Source: Alteromonas abrolhosensis
GTDB taxonomy: Bacteria > Pseudomonadota > Gammaproteobacteria > Enterobacterales > Alteromonadaceae
DNA length: 64,000 nt
Reading direction: 5' to 3'
NCBI RefSeq assembly: GCF_001953635.1
Contig: NZ_MEJH01000007.1
Location: 1-64,000, forward strand
The translations under genes and the position numbers were made by a program. The stretch's first letter is position 1. Every line of letters begins with the position of its first letter. Under the pieces are notes generated by a model, which saw only the letters and a list, made by a program, of their open reading frames with translations, had not been told where the DNA came from and searched no databases. Shown here one piece after another: positions 1-8,634 of this stretch.

Positions 1-213
1 CAGTGCTCAATGACAGATGGCTACGACTGCTATCAAAACGCCCTTGCAGAGCGGATAAACGGTATTCTTAAAAATGAATACTTACTCCATAAGCCAAGAG
101 ATTTAGAAGAAGCGAGAAAGATGGTTGCAGAGTCAGTAGCTATCTATAATGGTAGGAGGCCACATCTGGCCCTTAAATACAAAACGCCCGATGAAATACA
201 TCGGGCGTTTTAA
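1..213 (+). CDS. IS3-family transposase OrfB, C-terminal fragment
   Basis: The reading frame is open from the first base, so the gene starts upstream of the window. The visible 70 residues are the end of an rve-type (DDE) integrase core. They include the NALAERINGILKNEY segment, which carries the last catalytic Glu, and the closing pattern with YNGRRPHLAL that is typical of IS3/IS150 OrfB proteins. The protein would cut and join the ends of the element. The first two catalytic Asp residues are outside the window, so activity cannot be judged. The last codons are embedded in a perfect hairpin (181-211). Confidence 0.85.
   Translation, partial: QCSMTDGYDCYQNALAERINGILKNEYLLHKPRDLEEARKMVAESVAIYNGRRPHLALKYKTPDEIHRAF
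181..211 (+). terminator. Bidirectional rho-independent terminator overlapping the transposase stop
   Basis: A perfect 13-bp inverted repeat (181-193 with 199-211) encloses a 5-base loop AAATA. It starts with AAAA and ends with TTTT, so either strand would give a GC-rich hairpin followed by U residues. The right arm contains the last codons of the transposase, and the TAA stop begins on its last base. It can also stop transcripts from the lipoprotein gene arriving on the minus strand. Confidence 0.75.
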
Positions 214-264
214 CCGAAATAAGTGTCAACCTATTTCAGGACTAGTCAGAGGGGTAGACGATTT

Positions 265-2484
265 TTATGGCGTAACCAGCGTACATTGGTCAGTCACACC
301 AAATGGATTAGCCGGCGGCGACGCCCCTTCATCCGTCACGTCATCAGCTGAAATACTTAGGGTGTAACGCATTTTCGCACTCGCTTCACTGCCTGTAGAC
401 TGCCCGAACACTGAAATGACAGCGTCATACCAGATTGCATAGCTGCGAGGGTAACGATATTCCAGCTCAGCATAGCCATTCTCGTCTGTCACAGCCGCAC
501 CGTTAGCAAATGCGATGGTTCCGATTAAGCCAGGCGTTAGCAAGCCGTCTTCATTGGTATCTTCATCTCGTGGAGTGGTATCTAAGATGCCGTTATCATT
601 TACGTCTTCGGTTTCACAGTTTTGATTAACTATTGCAACCCATTGTGAGGCATCATCGTCAAACACCCAGAAGCCAGTTCTGTACTCACCACCATTTACG
701 TATTTTACCGGCGCGACTGAGGCAGTAAGATTAACACCGCTGACTGGCTGGCCTGCAGAATCTGATACAAACACACCAAAGCGCTTCAAGTAAGAGGTCG
801 ATGTAGCTTCTTCAAGCTCATTCCCTGTACCTAGCGAGATGTCAAAAGCACGTGCACCAACCGTTAACACAACCTCGTCGTCAATGGCTGGGTCGTCGGC
901 AACAAAAGCAGTAATAACCACCGCGTCTTGGGTAGAGACCGAGCCCGAAGTAAAGACAGTGGTTGCGATCCCCTTGCTGTCGGTCGTTGCCTGAGAGGGT
1001 GATACAAATCCGGTCGATACGTCTGACACAGAGAAGTTAACCACACTGTTTTTCACCAAGTTTCCGTCAACGTCGCGAACTACAGCGCTTATTGTGCTTG
1101 TTTGACCGTCAGGGCCAAGGATGTCAGGTGATGCATCGGCAATCAGGGTATGTGGAGTAGTAGCAATAAATTCTACCTGAGTAAGCGCTGAAACCAACAC
1201 ATTCCCGCTTCCATCACTCGCTGAAGCCGTAATTGAAGAGATACCTGCGTTGTTTGCGCTGATATCTATACTTGCTTGCCCATTTGCGTCAGTCGCTACA
1301 GTAGCGTTGCCCGCGATGACCCCACGTGACGCACTAAAGGTAACATTTTGTCCAACCACAGGCGCGTTGTCTTGACGCCACTGAACCGTGATGGTTTGAG
1401 TCTGCCCTAGCGGCACTTCCTCTGTAGGCAAGTTAACAAAGTTAAATTCGTCTTGCTGAACTTGCACAGTAAAGCTTGTTTCGGCATTTAGCGCAGTCGC
1501 TGTGATAGTATCTTCACCAGATGTTGATGCTGTGTAAGACACCGTCGCTTGTCCGTTTGCGCCCGTATTAACAGTTGTGCTGCTTAACGTTCCGTTTACG
1601 GCGCTTAAAGTCACATTTTGATTAAGGATTGATGTGCCATCTGAGTCCTGTACGCGAATGGTGTAATCAACACTGTCGTTCAAAATGACCGATGACGCAC
1701 CGTTTATGGTCACTTCTGTACCAGCTATCGTAATTTCAACAGTCTGCGTAAGGCCACCTGCGCCCGCCGTAATGGTTACAGTGCGATTCGACGCATTATT
1801 TTGCGACGTTAATATTGCGCGCGCGGTACCATCTGCTGCAGTTTCTGGTTGAGTTAATTGAAGTTCAACGCCATCGCCGGAGGCTGCAGAGAAGCTCACT
1901 TCAATCCCTTCCATCAAAACGCTTTGTTCGTTTTTAACCAGGGCTATCAACTCAACTTCATCACTACCACTTGATGCAAGCTGAATACTGTTTGCATAAA
2001 GCTCTAACGAAGCTGGTTCTTCTCTTACTGTGGTACTGCCTGTTGCTGAAAACGTGGTGGTTCCGGTTTCACCAGTTCCCAGCGCAGCAGTTATTTCGCC
2101 GTCTCCAGATGCCGTGCTAGCTTCAAGACCTAGGCGAGCAACGCCGTCTGAATTGGTACGCGCTGTACCTGTATCGTTACCAAATTCAGCTAAATCTTGA
2201 TTGCTTAAGGTAAAGGTCAGCAACGCGTCTGAATGCGGTTTACCGTCCTGGTCTGTCACTGTTGCAACAATAACCAAGCTATTATTTTCAGAGAGATTAT
2301 TATCGCTTTCTCCACTTTCGTTTTCGAGTGTCAAAGCAATTGAGTAAGAGGGTGATGAAGAACCGCCGCCTCCGCTTCCACCATCTGTGTTATCCCGAGT
2401 GACTGATGAATCGCCTCCACCACCACATGCTGTTAGCATAAATAATGCACTAATTAGGCTAAGCGTTTTCGCTAATGTCGACAT
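265..2484 (-). CDS. Large lipoprotein with tandem bacterial Ig-like (Big_1/invasin type) repeats
   Basis: This is a predicted surface or periplasmic lipoprotein of 739 residues. I start it at 2484 because AGGA lies 8 bases upstream and the protein then opens with a clean lipoprotein signal (MSTLAKTLSLISALFMLTAC) with lipobox LTAC, followed by Gly/Ser-rich linker. About five Ig-like repeats of 90-105 residues follow, each with the D-x-x-G-x-A type turn (for example NSDGVARL, GANGQATVSY, DANGQASI). A C-terminal region holds two DxNxDG-like calcium loops (DVNDNGILD, DTNEDGLLT) and two Cys that could pair. No enzyme domain is visible. Such proteins serve in adhesion or as stalks; the role here is inferred only. 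An IS element ends directly beyond the stop, but the C-terminus looks complete. Confidence 0.8.
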   Translation of the reverse strand: MSTLAKTLSLISALFMLTACGGGGDSSVTRDNTDGGSGGGGSSSPSYSIALTLENESGESDNNLSENNSLVIVATVTDQDGKPHSDALLTFTLSNQDLAEFGNDTGTARTNSDGVARLGLEASTASGDGEITAALGTGETGTTTFSATGSTTVREEPASLELYANSIQLASSGSDEVELIALVKNEQSVLMEGIEVSFSAASGDGVELQLTQPETAADGTARAILTSQNNASNRTVTITAGAGGLTQTVEITIAGTEVTINGASSVILNDSVDYTIRVQDSDGTSILNQNVTLSAVNGTLSSTTVNTGANGQATVSYTASTSGEDTITATALNAETSFTVQVQQDEFNFVNLPTEEVPLGQTQTITVQWRQDNAPVVGQNVTFSASRGVIAGNATVATDANGQASIDISANNAGISSITASASDGSGNVLVSALTQVEFIATTPHTLIADASPDILGPDGQTSTISAVVRDVDGNLVKNSVVNFSVSDVSTGFVSPSQATTDSKGIATTVFTSGSVSTQDAVVITAFVADDPAIDDEVVLTVGARAFDISLGTGNELEEATSTSYLKRFGVFVSDSAGQPVSGVNLTASVAPVKYVNGGEYRTGFWVFDDDASQWVAIVNQNCETEDVNDNGILDTTPRDEDTNEDGLLTPGLIGTIAFANGAAVTDENGYAELEYRYPRSYAIWYDAVISVFGQSTGSEASAKMRYTLSISADDVTDEGASPPANPFGVTDQCTLVTP

Positions 2485-2598
2485 AATTCGTTCCTGAACC
2501 TCTTTTATTGACAATTGCGTCGTTTTTTATGTTTAAAAATCAACTGAATCTGGCACACTACGAAAGATTAAAAATATAAAAATGCACAGGGAACATTA

Positions 2599-3945
2599 AT
2601 GTCTTCATCTGCACATAAATATAGTTTAACCGCCCGTATTTTTATCGGCATGGCTGCCGGTATCTTGACTGGTGTATTTCTCCAACTATTGTTTGATGAT
2701 AGCGGAGATTTTACTTTTTCGATATTCGGTTTAGAGTTCTCAACGTATAACATTCTTGTAGAAGGTATATTTTCCACTCTCGGCCAAATATTTATAGCCA
2801 GCTTAAAAATGCTCGTGGTTCCCCTTGTCTTTGTTTCCCTTATTTGCGGAACTAGTACGCTGTCAGACCCAAGTAAGTTGGGAAGACTTGGCGCAAAATC
2901 GGTTGGTTTATATGTTGTCACAACCGCAATCGCCATAACACTAGCCATGAGTATAGCTTTAGTGGTGTCTCCGGGTGACGGTCTAAATCTAACGACCGAT
3001 ACAGCCTTCCAAGCAAAAGAGGCCCCCAGTCTTTCAGACGTCATCGTTAATATGTTCCCGAGCAACCCTATTAACTCAATGGCTCAAGGCAATATGCTTC
3101 AAATCATTGTATTTGCTGTACTGTTTGGTATAGCAATGGCGATGACAGGCGATGCAGGCAAGCGCCTTACCGCTATCTTCGAAGATATTAATACAGTGAT
3201 CATGCGCCTGGTTACCATCATCATGAATTTAGCACCATATGGCGTGTACGTGTTGATGGCAAAACTCTTCTCAACCATTGGTGGCGATACCATACTGAGC
3301 CTGGCAAAATACTTCTTCTTGGTATTTGGCGTATTAATTCTTCACGGCCTTGTCACTTACTCAGTTCTGCTAAAAGCCCTATCGGGATTAAATCCCGTTA
3401 TTCTTATGAAAAAAATGCGCGATGCGGCGCTATTTGCCTTTAGTACATCCAGCAGTAGCGCAACGTTACCCGTCACTATGGAAACAGCAAAAAACAAGCT
3501 TGGCGTTGGTAACTCGGTATCATCATTTACCCTGCCGCTAGGTGCGACAATTAACATGGACGGTACTGCCATTATGCAGGGTGTAGCAACGGTATTCATT
3601 GCCCAAGTTTACGCTGTCGATTTGAGCCTAGGTGACTACATGATGGTAGTACTCACCGCCACCCTTGCTTCAATTGGGACCGCAGGCGTTCCAGGTGTAG
3701 GCCTTATTATGCTAGCAATGGTATTGCAGCAAGTGAACTTACCGGTTGAAGGTATCGCACTTATTATCGGTGTAGACAGATTGCTAGACATGACGCGAAC
3801 TGCGGTGAATATTACGGGTGACTGTATGGTGTCGTGTATTGTAGCTAAAAGCGAAGGCGCATTAGATGAAAGCGTTTATAACGACCCGAAAGCGGGTTTG
3901 AAACAAGAAGATGTTGATTTCGAACACTTTGAAAGAAATAAGTAA
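2599..3945 (+). CDS. Dicarboxylate/amino acid:cation symporter (DAACS/SLC1 family)
   Basis: This inner-membrane secondary transporter takes up glutamate, aspartate or C4-dicarboxylates with Na+ or H+. At 448 residues it has family length. The hallmark elements are in order: the serine-rich hairpin SSSSATLP (about 278-285), the TM7 motif NMDGTAIMQG (about 318-327), the HP2 loop GTAGVPGVG and the TM8 substrate motif with DRLLDMTRTAVNITGD. AGGG is spaced correctly before the ATG. The gene stands alone, divergent from the Ig-repeat lipoprotein, and ends in a strong terminator. Which substrate is moved cannot be told from sequence alone. Confidence 0.9.
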   Translation: MSSSAHKYSLTARIFIGMAAGILTGVFLQLLFDDSGDFTFSIFGLEFSTYNILVEGIFSTLGQIFIASLKMLVVPLVFVSLICGTSTLSDPSKLGRLGAKSVGLYVVTTAIAITLAMSIALVVSPGDGLNLTTDTAFQAKEAPSLSDVIVNMFPSNPINSMAQGNMLQIIVFAVLFGIAMAMTGDAGKRLTAIFEDINTVIMRLVTIIMNLAPYGVYVLMAKLFSTIGGDTILSLAKYFFLVFGVLILHGLVTYSVLLKALSGLNPVILMKKMRDAALFAFSTSSSSATLPVTMETAKNKLGVGNSVSSFTLPLGATINMDGTAIMQGVATVFIAQVYAVDLSLGDYMMVVLTATLASIGTAGVPGVGLIMLAMVLQQVNLPVEGIALIIGVDRLLDMTRTAVNITGDCMVSCIVAKSEGALDESVYNDPKAGLKQEDVDFEHFERNK

Positions 3946-4010
3946 TGCTTACAAAAAGCCTCTTTAGATTGGGTTGTACATAAATTTGAAGAGGCACTAG
4001 CAAACTATAA

Positions 4011-4041
4011 AGGCCAGCATTAAATGCTGGCCTTTTTATTT
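4011..4041 (+). terminator. Rho-independent terminator of the symporter gene
   Basis: A perfect 10-bp stem (4011-4020 with 4024-4033) with a 3-base loop is followed by TTTTATTT. It lies 66 bases after the symporter stop, in the right orientation for that gene. Confidence 0.9.
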
Positions 4042-4157
4042 ACCTAAACCAAATGTGCGAAATGTAAAGGTTACGAAAGCTTTCTAAAGGCAATGCACGC
4101 TTATTCACCTCTCATTTGGTAAATGAACGCCCCCTTGACTGTGAATTACACACCACA

Positions 4158-5384
4158 TTAATGAAGTGCAGACGATGGCGATACTTTTGCCGCTTTTTGT
4201 GCTGGATAAATTGTAGCGCCAACACTCAAAAACATAGCAACGACCACAGTTACTACAACGTCTTGCCAATGCAGATCAGAAGGTAGGAAATCGATAAAAT
4301 ATATATCGCCTGATAGAATTTCTATCCCTATCGCCACTTCAATGAAACGTACAATGCCAGATAGGTTAGGTGCCACTAGCAAAGCTAGCAGGACGCCAAC
4401 TGAAATGCCAATGACCCCATTTATAACACCCTGCAATACAAACGCGTTGCGAATTAATCGGTCGGTTGCGCCCATGGTTTTTAATATTGCAATGGCTGCC
4501 TGCCTATCTCTTACAGCCATAACTAATGACGATACGATATTGAAACAAGCAACGGCAATGACCAGCGTCAGAGCAATATATACCACTGCCCTTACTAGCT
4601 GAATATCGTTGTACAAATGCCCTTGTGTGCGTGTCCAGTCAGACATGTACACTGCCTGCGGGTAGTTGTAACCAATATCTCGCATGGTGTCGTAGGCGGA
4701 AAATGGATCCTTGAGGGTAAATTGAATACCTTGTGCCTGTGACGCTATGCCAATTGCCTCGGAAGCCGTTTTTAGGTGCATAAGACCTAATTGGTTATCA
4801 AGCTCGCCGCCAACAGATAACACACCCGAGACTGAAAGGGTAATTGAGCGTGGGGCTTTGAACGTTAAATCCTGCGTGGTTTGAGGAATTAATACTTGTA
4901 CAGTGTCACCAATTTTAAGACCCATCGAGGACATAATGCCCTTCCCTACTATTAGGCCATTCTTGTGCTCCGACAAGCGTTGCCAATCTTCGCTAGTGAC
5001 TCTTTCGGCGTATTTTTCGCCCACGCTATCAACCAAAATTCCGGTAACGCTAATGGCTTTTAGCTCCCCCTTTGACTGCAGCATACCGGTTAGACCGGTA
5101 TAGGGCGTCACAGAGGCAATGCGGCTATCCTGAGACAAGCGATAGAGTTGCGCATCCAAGTTCTCAATACCGCTTTCGCTTTTACTGTATAACTCACCGT
5201 GGGGTACCACACTCAAAATTCGACTTGCGAGTTCTTTTTCGAACCCGTTCATAACGCTCAGTAATACGATAAGTACAAAGCAACCAAGACCAATCCCCAC
5301 GGTAGATGACATAGAAATGAATGAGATGAAGCGCTGCTCTGAGCGCGTTTTTCTAAAGCGTTGAGCCAATTCAAAGGCGAGCAT
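4158..5384 (-). CDS. Lipoprotein-releasing ABC transporter permease (LolC/LolE family)
   Basis: This is the permease of the Lol system, which extracts outer-membrane lipoproteins from the inner membrane and passes them to LolA. The 408 residues match the family: an N-terminal [11 protein letters not shown] cytoplasmic start, TM1 at about 25-47 with the MNGFEKEL sequence after it, a periplasmic domain to about 270, then three C-terminal helices of the FtsX type (about 275-300, 320-350, 378-398). It overlaps the end of lolD by 14 bases, so the two are co-transcribed. Only one permease gene is present, whereas many gammaproteobacteria have lolC-lolD-lolE. It may be the LolE or LolC copy, or a LolF-type permease acting as a homodimer; I cannot decide. 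Confidence 0.88.
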   Translation of the reverse strand: MLAFELAQRFRKTRSEQRFISFISMSSTVGIGLGCFVLIVLLSVMNGFEKELASRILSVVPHGELYSKSESGIENLDAQLYRLSQDSRIASVTPYTGLTGMLQSKGELKAISVTGILVDSVGEKYAERVTSEDWQRLSEHKNGLIVGKGIMSSMGLKIGDTVQVLIPQTTQDLTFKAPRSITLSVSGVLSVGGELDNQLGLMHLKTASEAIGIASQAQGIQFTLKDPFSAYDTMRDIGYNYPQAVYMSDWTRTQGHLYNDIQLVRAVVYIALTLVIAVACFNIVSSLVMAVRDRQAAIAILKTMGATDRLIRNAFVLQGVINGVIGISVGVLLALLVAPNLSGIVRFIEVAIGIEILSGDIYFIDFLPSDLHWQDVVVTVVVAMFLSVGATIYPAQKAAKVSPSSALH

Positions 5385-6081
5385 CTTGGCTCTCCTTGGT
5401 TAACGACTCGCTCGCCAGTCTGCCGTCTTTTATCTTAAGCACCCGATCCATCTTGCTCGCTAGCGCGATGTCATGGGTAACAACCACGAACGCCGTGCCC
5501 TTTTTTTCACTTAAGCTGGTTAGCAATTTATAGATTTGCTCACCTGTAGAATCATCAAGATTCCCGGTAGGTTCATCGGCAAGCACTACTGAAGGCTCGG
5601 TAACAAGGGCCCGTGCTATTGCCACACGCTGTCTTTCTCCCCCAGACATAGCAGAGGGTAAGTGATCAATTCTATGTGAAAGTCCCACTTCTTCTAACAT
5701 CTCACGGGCTTTCGAAAGGGCAGCATTGCTTGATAAGCCTCTAATTCTCAGTGGCATTGCTACGTTTTCAATAGCGGTGAATTCACCTAGCAAGTGATGG
5801 AACTGGTAGATAAACCCCATGTGGTCATTGCGTAGCTTTGCTAATGCGTTACCAGATAATTGACCGAGTGACTTTCCATTAAATTCAACTTCGCCGCTGG
5901 AAGGCTTATCCAGCCCTCCAAGTATATGTAAAAGCGTACTTTTACCTGAGCCAGAGCTTCCTAATATGGCGACATGTTCACCAGCTTTTATTGAAAGAGA
6001 AACATCGTGTAAAACGGGGGTGGCATTACTGCCATCTTGATAGGTTTTAAAAATATTGCGGCAAATTAGCACGTCCTGCAT
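5371..6081 (-). CDS. lolD: Lipoprotein-releasing ABC transporter ATPase LolD
   Basis: This ATPase powers lipoprotein release from the inner membrane. The 236 residues carry Walker [10 protein letters not shown] (about 40-48), the Q-loop region [18 protein letters not shown], the ABC signature [15 protein letters not shown], Walker [13 protein letters not shown] and the switch His in VVVTHD. The [14 protein letters not shown] segment is characteristic of LolD rather than MacB or FtsE. The gene overlaps the following permease by 14 bases. Confidence 0.93.
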   Translation of the reverse strand: MQDVLICRNIFKTYQDGSNATPVLHDVSLSIKAGEHVAILGSSGSGKSTLLHILGGLDKPSSGEVEFNGKSLGQLSGNALAKLRNDHMGFIYQFHHLLGEFTAIENVAMPLRIRGLSSNAALSKAREMLEEVGLSHRIDHLPSAMSGGERQRVAIARALVTEPSVVLADEPTGNLDDSTGEQIYKLLTSLSEKKGTAFVVVTHDIALASKMDRVLKIKDGRLASESLTKESQDARL

Positions 6082-6171
6082 GCGAGTGTTCTTCTATATT
6101 TTCCAGACGGTGAATGGTAGCGTTAAACACTACCAACACCAACTGAAAAATAACAGAGGGAAAACGCGTAA

Positions 6172-7722
6172 TTAAGTCTCTTGCACGCATTTAGCTAATG
6201 CATCCACAGGTTGTGGCTTACCGAATAGCCATCCTTGACCATATCCTATGGTCAATCCTCTCAATTCGTTGCATTGATCGATATTTTCAACGCCTTCTGC
6301 TATCAGGTCCACACTAAGCCCTTCTGCAATACTCACAATATGAGGGATGAGTGATGAACGAATACTGTTGTCTTCCATATCCATAACGAAACTGCGATCA
6401 ATTTTAAGGTAGTCACAGTTAAGTGTTTTCAATTGACTCAAGTTCGAGTAACCAACCCCAAAATCGTCTATAGCAAAAAGAAAGCCTTTACTCTTCAATG
6501 ATTTAATGTGTTTTACCGCACTGTGAGTAGCGATTTGCTCATCTTCGGTGATTTCTAAAACCAATTTGAAGTTTTTTACGTTCATTTCCAAGACAAAATC
6601 TAAGTCCAAACAGCCTTCCCGCGTAAAATCAAATGGGAACAAATTGAAAGATACTTTGAAGCCTTCTGGTATCTCTGGATTTTCGTTAAGCTCTTTCATG
6701 GCCGTTGTAATCATATCTACGGTGAATTCCCAGGTCATGTCCTGCTCTTTAACTTGAGGTATAAACTCGTCTGGATAAATCGGACCAAACTCGTCTTCAA
6801 ATCGGCTTAAGACTTCGCACCCAATCACCTTGCCCGACTCCAAATTCACAAAAGGTTGATAAAGGCAGTAGAACTTACGTTCTTTCAGTCCTTTGCTTAC
6901 CCGAGATTCAAGCGAGCGGCGGCGCCTTAAATAGTTAAATGTAAGCATATGGGTTAATGCAGCGGTCATTAGCATGACAAAAATGAACAACACCATTTTA
7001 CCCATATGCAAATCAAGCACCCGTCCATGGTCAGACTTCACTTTTAAGCAAGTTTGATTGTAACGCTCGTCGCACTGAATAAATTGCAAAGAAAAATAGC
7101 CGGTACGCGCATCCATATCGTCTTGGCTAAGCGTTGAGCCCACAAGGCTAGGGTTTCCTGCCATATGGTAGAATTGATCGCCATTGTAAAACAGCTGCCA
7201 ATCCTGGGTGTAGCTATAGCCAATCACGCTGTCCATATCCAATACCGCGTTGTATCGCCCGCGCTGCACTATGGTACCAGTGGCTTGTTTATCGAACAGT
7301 TGAAGTGGCGTATTTATCCAAAATGCATCGCCAAGTTGCGTATAAAAGTCTGGCTTAACCTCTTTCATGGGCTCTTCAAGAATGCCCAAGTAAGTACTAC
7401 ACAGCAGTTCGTTATTTTGATAAAAACCAATTTCCTTAACGAATCTAGAGCGAAACAGGGTTTTCCGCATTTCCGCTAAGTTGTCCATTTCACAGGTTTG
7501 ATAAGGCAGAGCATTAAGATAATCGAGAGTAATTTCTGCATCTCTGAACACCACGCGTACGTTTTCCAGAATTTCGGTAGCCCGGCTCTCTTCTTGCTCA
7601 CGAATGAAAACAAACATAATGATGGCGAGTAGTAGCGTAACTCCCACAACACTAAGTAGTGACACCCCTATTGCCTTTAAATTATCAGCAAGAAAGTACT
7701 GTTTTTGGTCGCTTTTATTCAT
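6172..7722 (-). CDS. c-di-GMP phosphodiesterase with CSS-motif sensor and EAL domain
   Basis: This membrane enzyme is predicted to hydrolyse c-di-GMP. Of 516 residues, TM1 is at about 18-40. A periplasmic domain follows with cysteines in TCEM and LLCSTY that match the CSS-motif sensor family, in which disulfide redox state controls activity. TM2 lies at about 241-262 and the EAL domain at about 280-515. The catalytic set looks complete: Glu of the EVL variant of EAL, Asn in SFNLF, Glu in LEITE, the DD of AIDDFG, Lys in LKIDRSF, Glu in IAEGVE and Gln in GQGWLFGKP. The ATG is preceded by GGA. It lies 90 bases upstream of lolD and could be read into that operon. Confidence 0.9.
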   Translation of the reverse strand: MNKSDQKQYFLADNLKAIGVSLLSVVGVTLLLAIIMFVFIREQEESRATEILENVRVVFRDAEITLDYLNALPYQTCEMDNLAEMRKTLFRSRFVKEIGFYQNNELLCSTYLGILEEPMKEVKPDFYTQLGDAFWINTPLQLFDKQATGTIVQRGRYNAVLDMDSVIGYSYTQDWQLFYNGDQFYHMAGNPSLVGSTLSQDDMDARTGYFSLQFIQCDERYNQTCLKVKSDHGRVLDLHMGKMVLFIFVMLMTAALTHMLTFNYLRRRRSLESRVSKGLKERKFYCLYQPFVNLESGKVIGCEVLSRFEDEFGPIYPDEFIPQVKEQDMTWEFTVDMITTAMKELNENPEIPEGFKVSFNLFPFDFTREGCLDLDFVLEMNVKNFKLVLEITEDEQIATHSAVKHIKSLKSKGFLFAIDDFGVGYSNLSQLKTLNCDYLKIDRSFVMDMEDNSIRSSLIPHIVSIAEGLSVDLIAEGVENIDQCNELRGLTIGYGQGWLFGKPQPVDALAKCVQET

Positions 7723-7968
7723 AATTTCCGTTGTTTATTAGCGTGAACGACCTAACTTTAGTACAAATTTGAAAAAAGGCATTACGACTTTAGGGCATGT
7801 TACTGTTTACTGGATGTTTTTTAGGCAATTGCGGGGTTTGAATAACAAAAAAGAGTGCTTGTGAAATCGCTGCGCTCAGAAACCCGATAAAACGGATAAA
7901 TGAAAAATAGACAGGACCAAGTAACGCAATTAAAAGGGGCTAAAATAGAGATAGAGATTTTATAACGC

Positions 7969-7986
7969 TTTCCCCAGAAGGGGAAA
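7969..7986 (-). terminator. Possible terminator of the tRNA-Asp operon
   Basis: A 7-bp stem (7969-7975 with 7980-7986) with a 4-base loop lies 28 bases beyond the last tRNA gene on its downstream side. The bases after it on the minus strand (GCGTTATAAAAT) are only partly U-rich, so this is a weak call. Confidence 0.4.
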
Positions 7987-8014
7987 TTATCTGAGAAGAA
8001 AAGCTTATCATTAA

Positions 8015-8091
8015 TGGCGGAGCGGACGGGACTCGAACCCGCGACCCCCGGCGTGACAGGCCGGTATTCTAACCAACTGAACTACCGCTCC
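8015..8091 (-). tRNA. tRNA-Asp (GUC), copy 4 of the operon
   Basis: Read on the minus strand, a 7-bp acceptor stem (8019-8025 with 8085-8091), D-arm, anticodon loop CTGTCAC with anticodon GTC (8055-8057), T-arm with GTTCGAGTC and an encoded CCA end (8015-8017) are all present. It is the promoter-distal copy of four identical tRNAs. Confidence 0.97.
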
Positions 8092-8122
8092 GCATAATGG
8101 GAAGCGCGCTTTATTCGATTAA

Positions 8123-8199
8123 TGGCGGAGCGGACGGGACTCGAACCCGCGACCCCCGGCGTGACAGGCCGGTATTCTAACCAACTGAACTACCGCTCC
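8123..8199 (-). tRNA. tRNA-Asp (GUC), copy 3 of the operon
   Basis: It is identical over 77 bases to the copy at 8015-8091, including the encoded CCA. The 31-base spacer to that copy is unrelated in sequence to the other spacers. Confidence 0.97.
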
Positions 8200-8229
8200 A
8201 CATAATCGAGATTGCGCTGTATAACTAAA

Positions 8230-8306
8230 TGGCGGAGCGGACGGGACTCGAACCCGCGACCCCCGGCGTGACAGGCCGGTATTCTAACCAACTGAACTAC
8301 CGCTCC
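8230..8306 (-). tRNA. tRNA-Asp (GUC), copy 2 of the operon
   Basis: It is identical over 77 bases to its neighbours, with anticodon GTC and encoded CCA. Thirty bases separate it from copy 3 and thirty from copy 1. Confidence 0.97.
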
Positions 8307-8336
8307 GAAGACCTTTTAGTTATACCATTGAAAGAG

Positions 8337-8413
8337 TGGCGGAGCGGACGGGACTCGAACCCGCGACCCCCGGCGTGACAGGCCGGTATTCTAACCAACT
8401 GAACTACCGCTCC
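8337..8413 (-). tRNA. tRNA-Asp (GUC), copy 1 (promoter-proximal)
   Basis: This is the first of four identical 77-base tRNA-Asp genes transcribed leftward. A near-consensus promoter lies about 66-94 bases upstream, leaving a leader of about 60 bases to be removed by RNases. Confidence 0.97.
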
Positions 8414-8478
8414 ACATCTTCAATGTTATCAGTGAGTTGACTTGGCTGTTGTTGCCCTGTCCCCTGACTGCGGCGCAG

Positions 8479-8507
8479 ATAATACGTATTCCCCTATGTG
8501 GAGTCAA
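8479..8507 (-). promoter_or_regulatory. Sigma70 promoter of the tRNA-Asp operon with GC-rich discriminator
   Basis: On the minus strand, TTGACT (8502-8507) and TATTAT (8479-8484) are separated by exactly 17 bases. The bases after the -10 box (CTGCGCC) are GC-rich, the feature that makes stable-RNA promoters sensitive to ppGpp. Start of transcription is expected near 8472. Confidence 0.85.
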
Positions 8508-8634
8508 CGCTTTTTATTAATAAAATTGTCATCTGCGGTTTGTTTGCCTGTTAAATAGGCATAATGTCGAAATAAAATTCAAAGTGAGCAAATTAACAAC
8601 GGCCCAACCATGACAGTGAATCGCCTGACGGCCC

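Larger units (their letters stand above)
1..248 (+). mobile_element. Right end of an IS3-family insertion sequence (cut by window edge)
   Basis: The window opens inside an IS3-type transposase gene. That gene ends at 213, and about 35 bases of non-coding sequence follow. The last bases (about 220-248) look like a terminal inverted repeat and end in CA, as IS3-family elements do. The left end lies outside the window, so neither the partner repeat nor a target duplication can be checked, and the exact boundary is an estimate. The element stops about 16 bases beyond the stop codon of the neighbouring Ig-repeat lipoprotein gene, which is convergent with it. Confidence 0.6.

Noticed and set aside
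1..2514. IS insertion truncating the Ig-repeat lipoprotein
   Set aside because: The lipoprotein stop lies outside the likely IS end and its C-terminus reads as a natural end, so there is no sign of disruption.
8015..8413. Four near-regular direct repeats of 77 bases with 30-31 base spacers, resembling a CRISPR array
   Set aside because: Each repeat folds as a complete tRNA-Asp with CCA end, the repeats are too long for CRISPR, and no cas gene is near.
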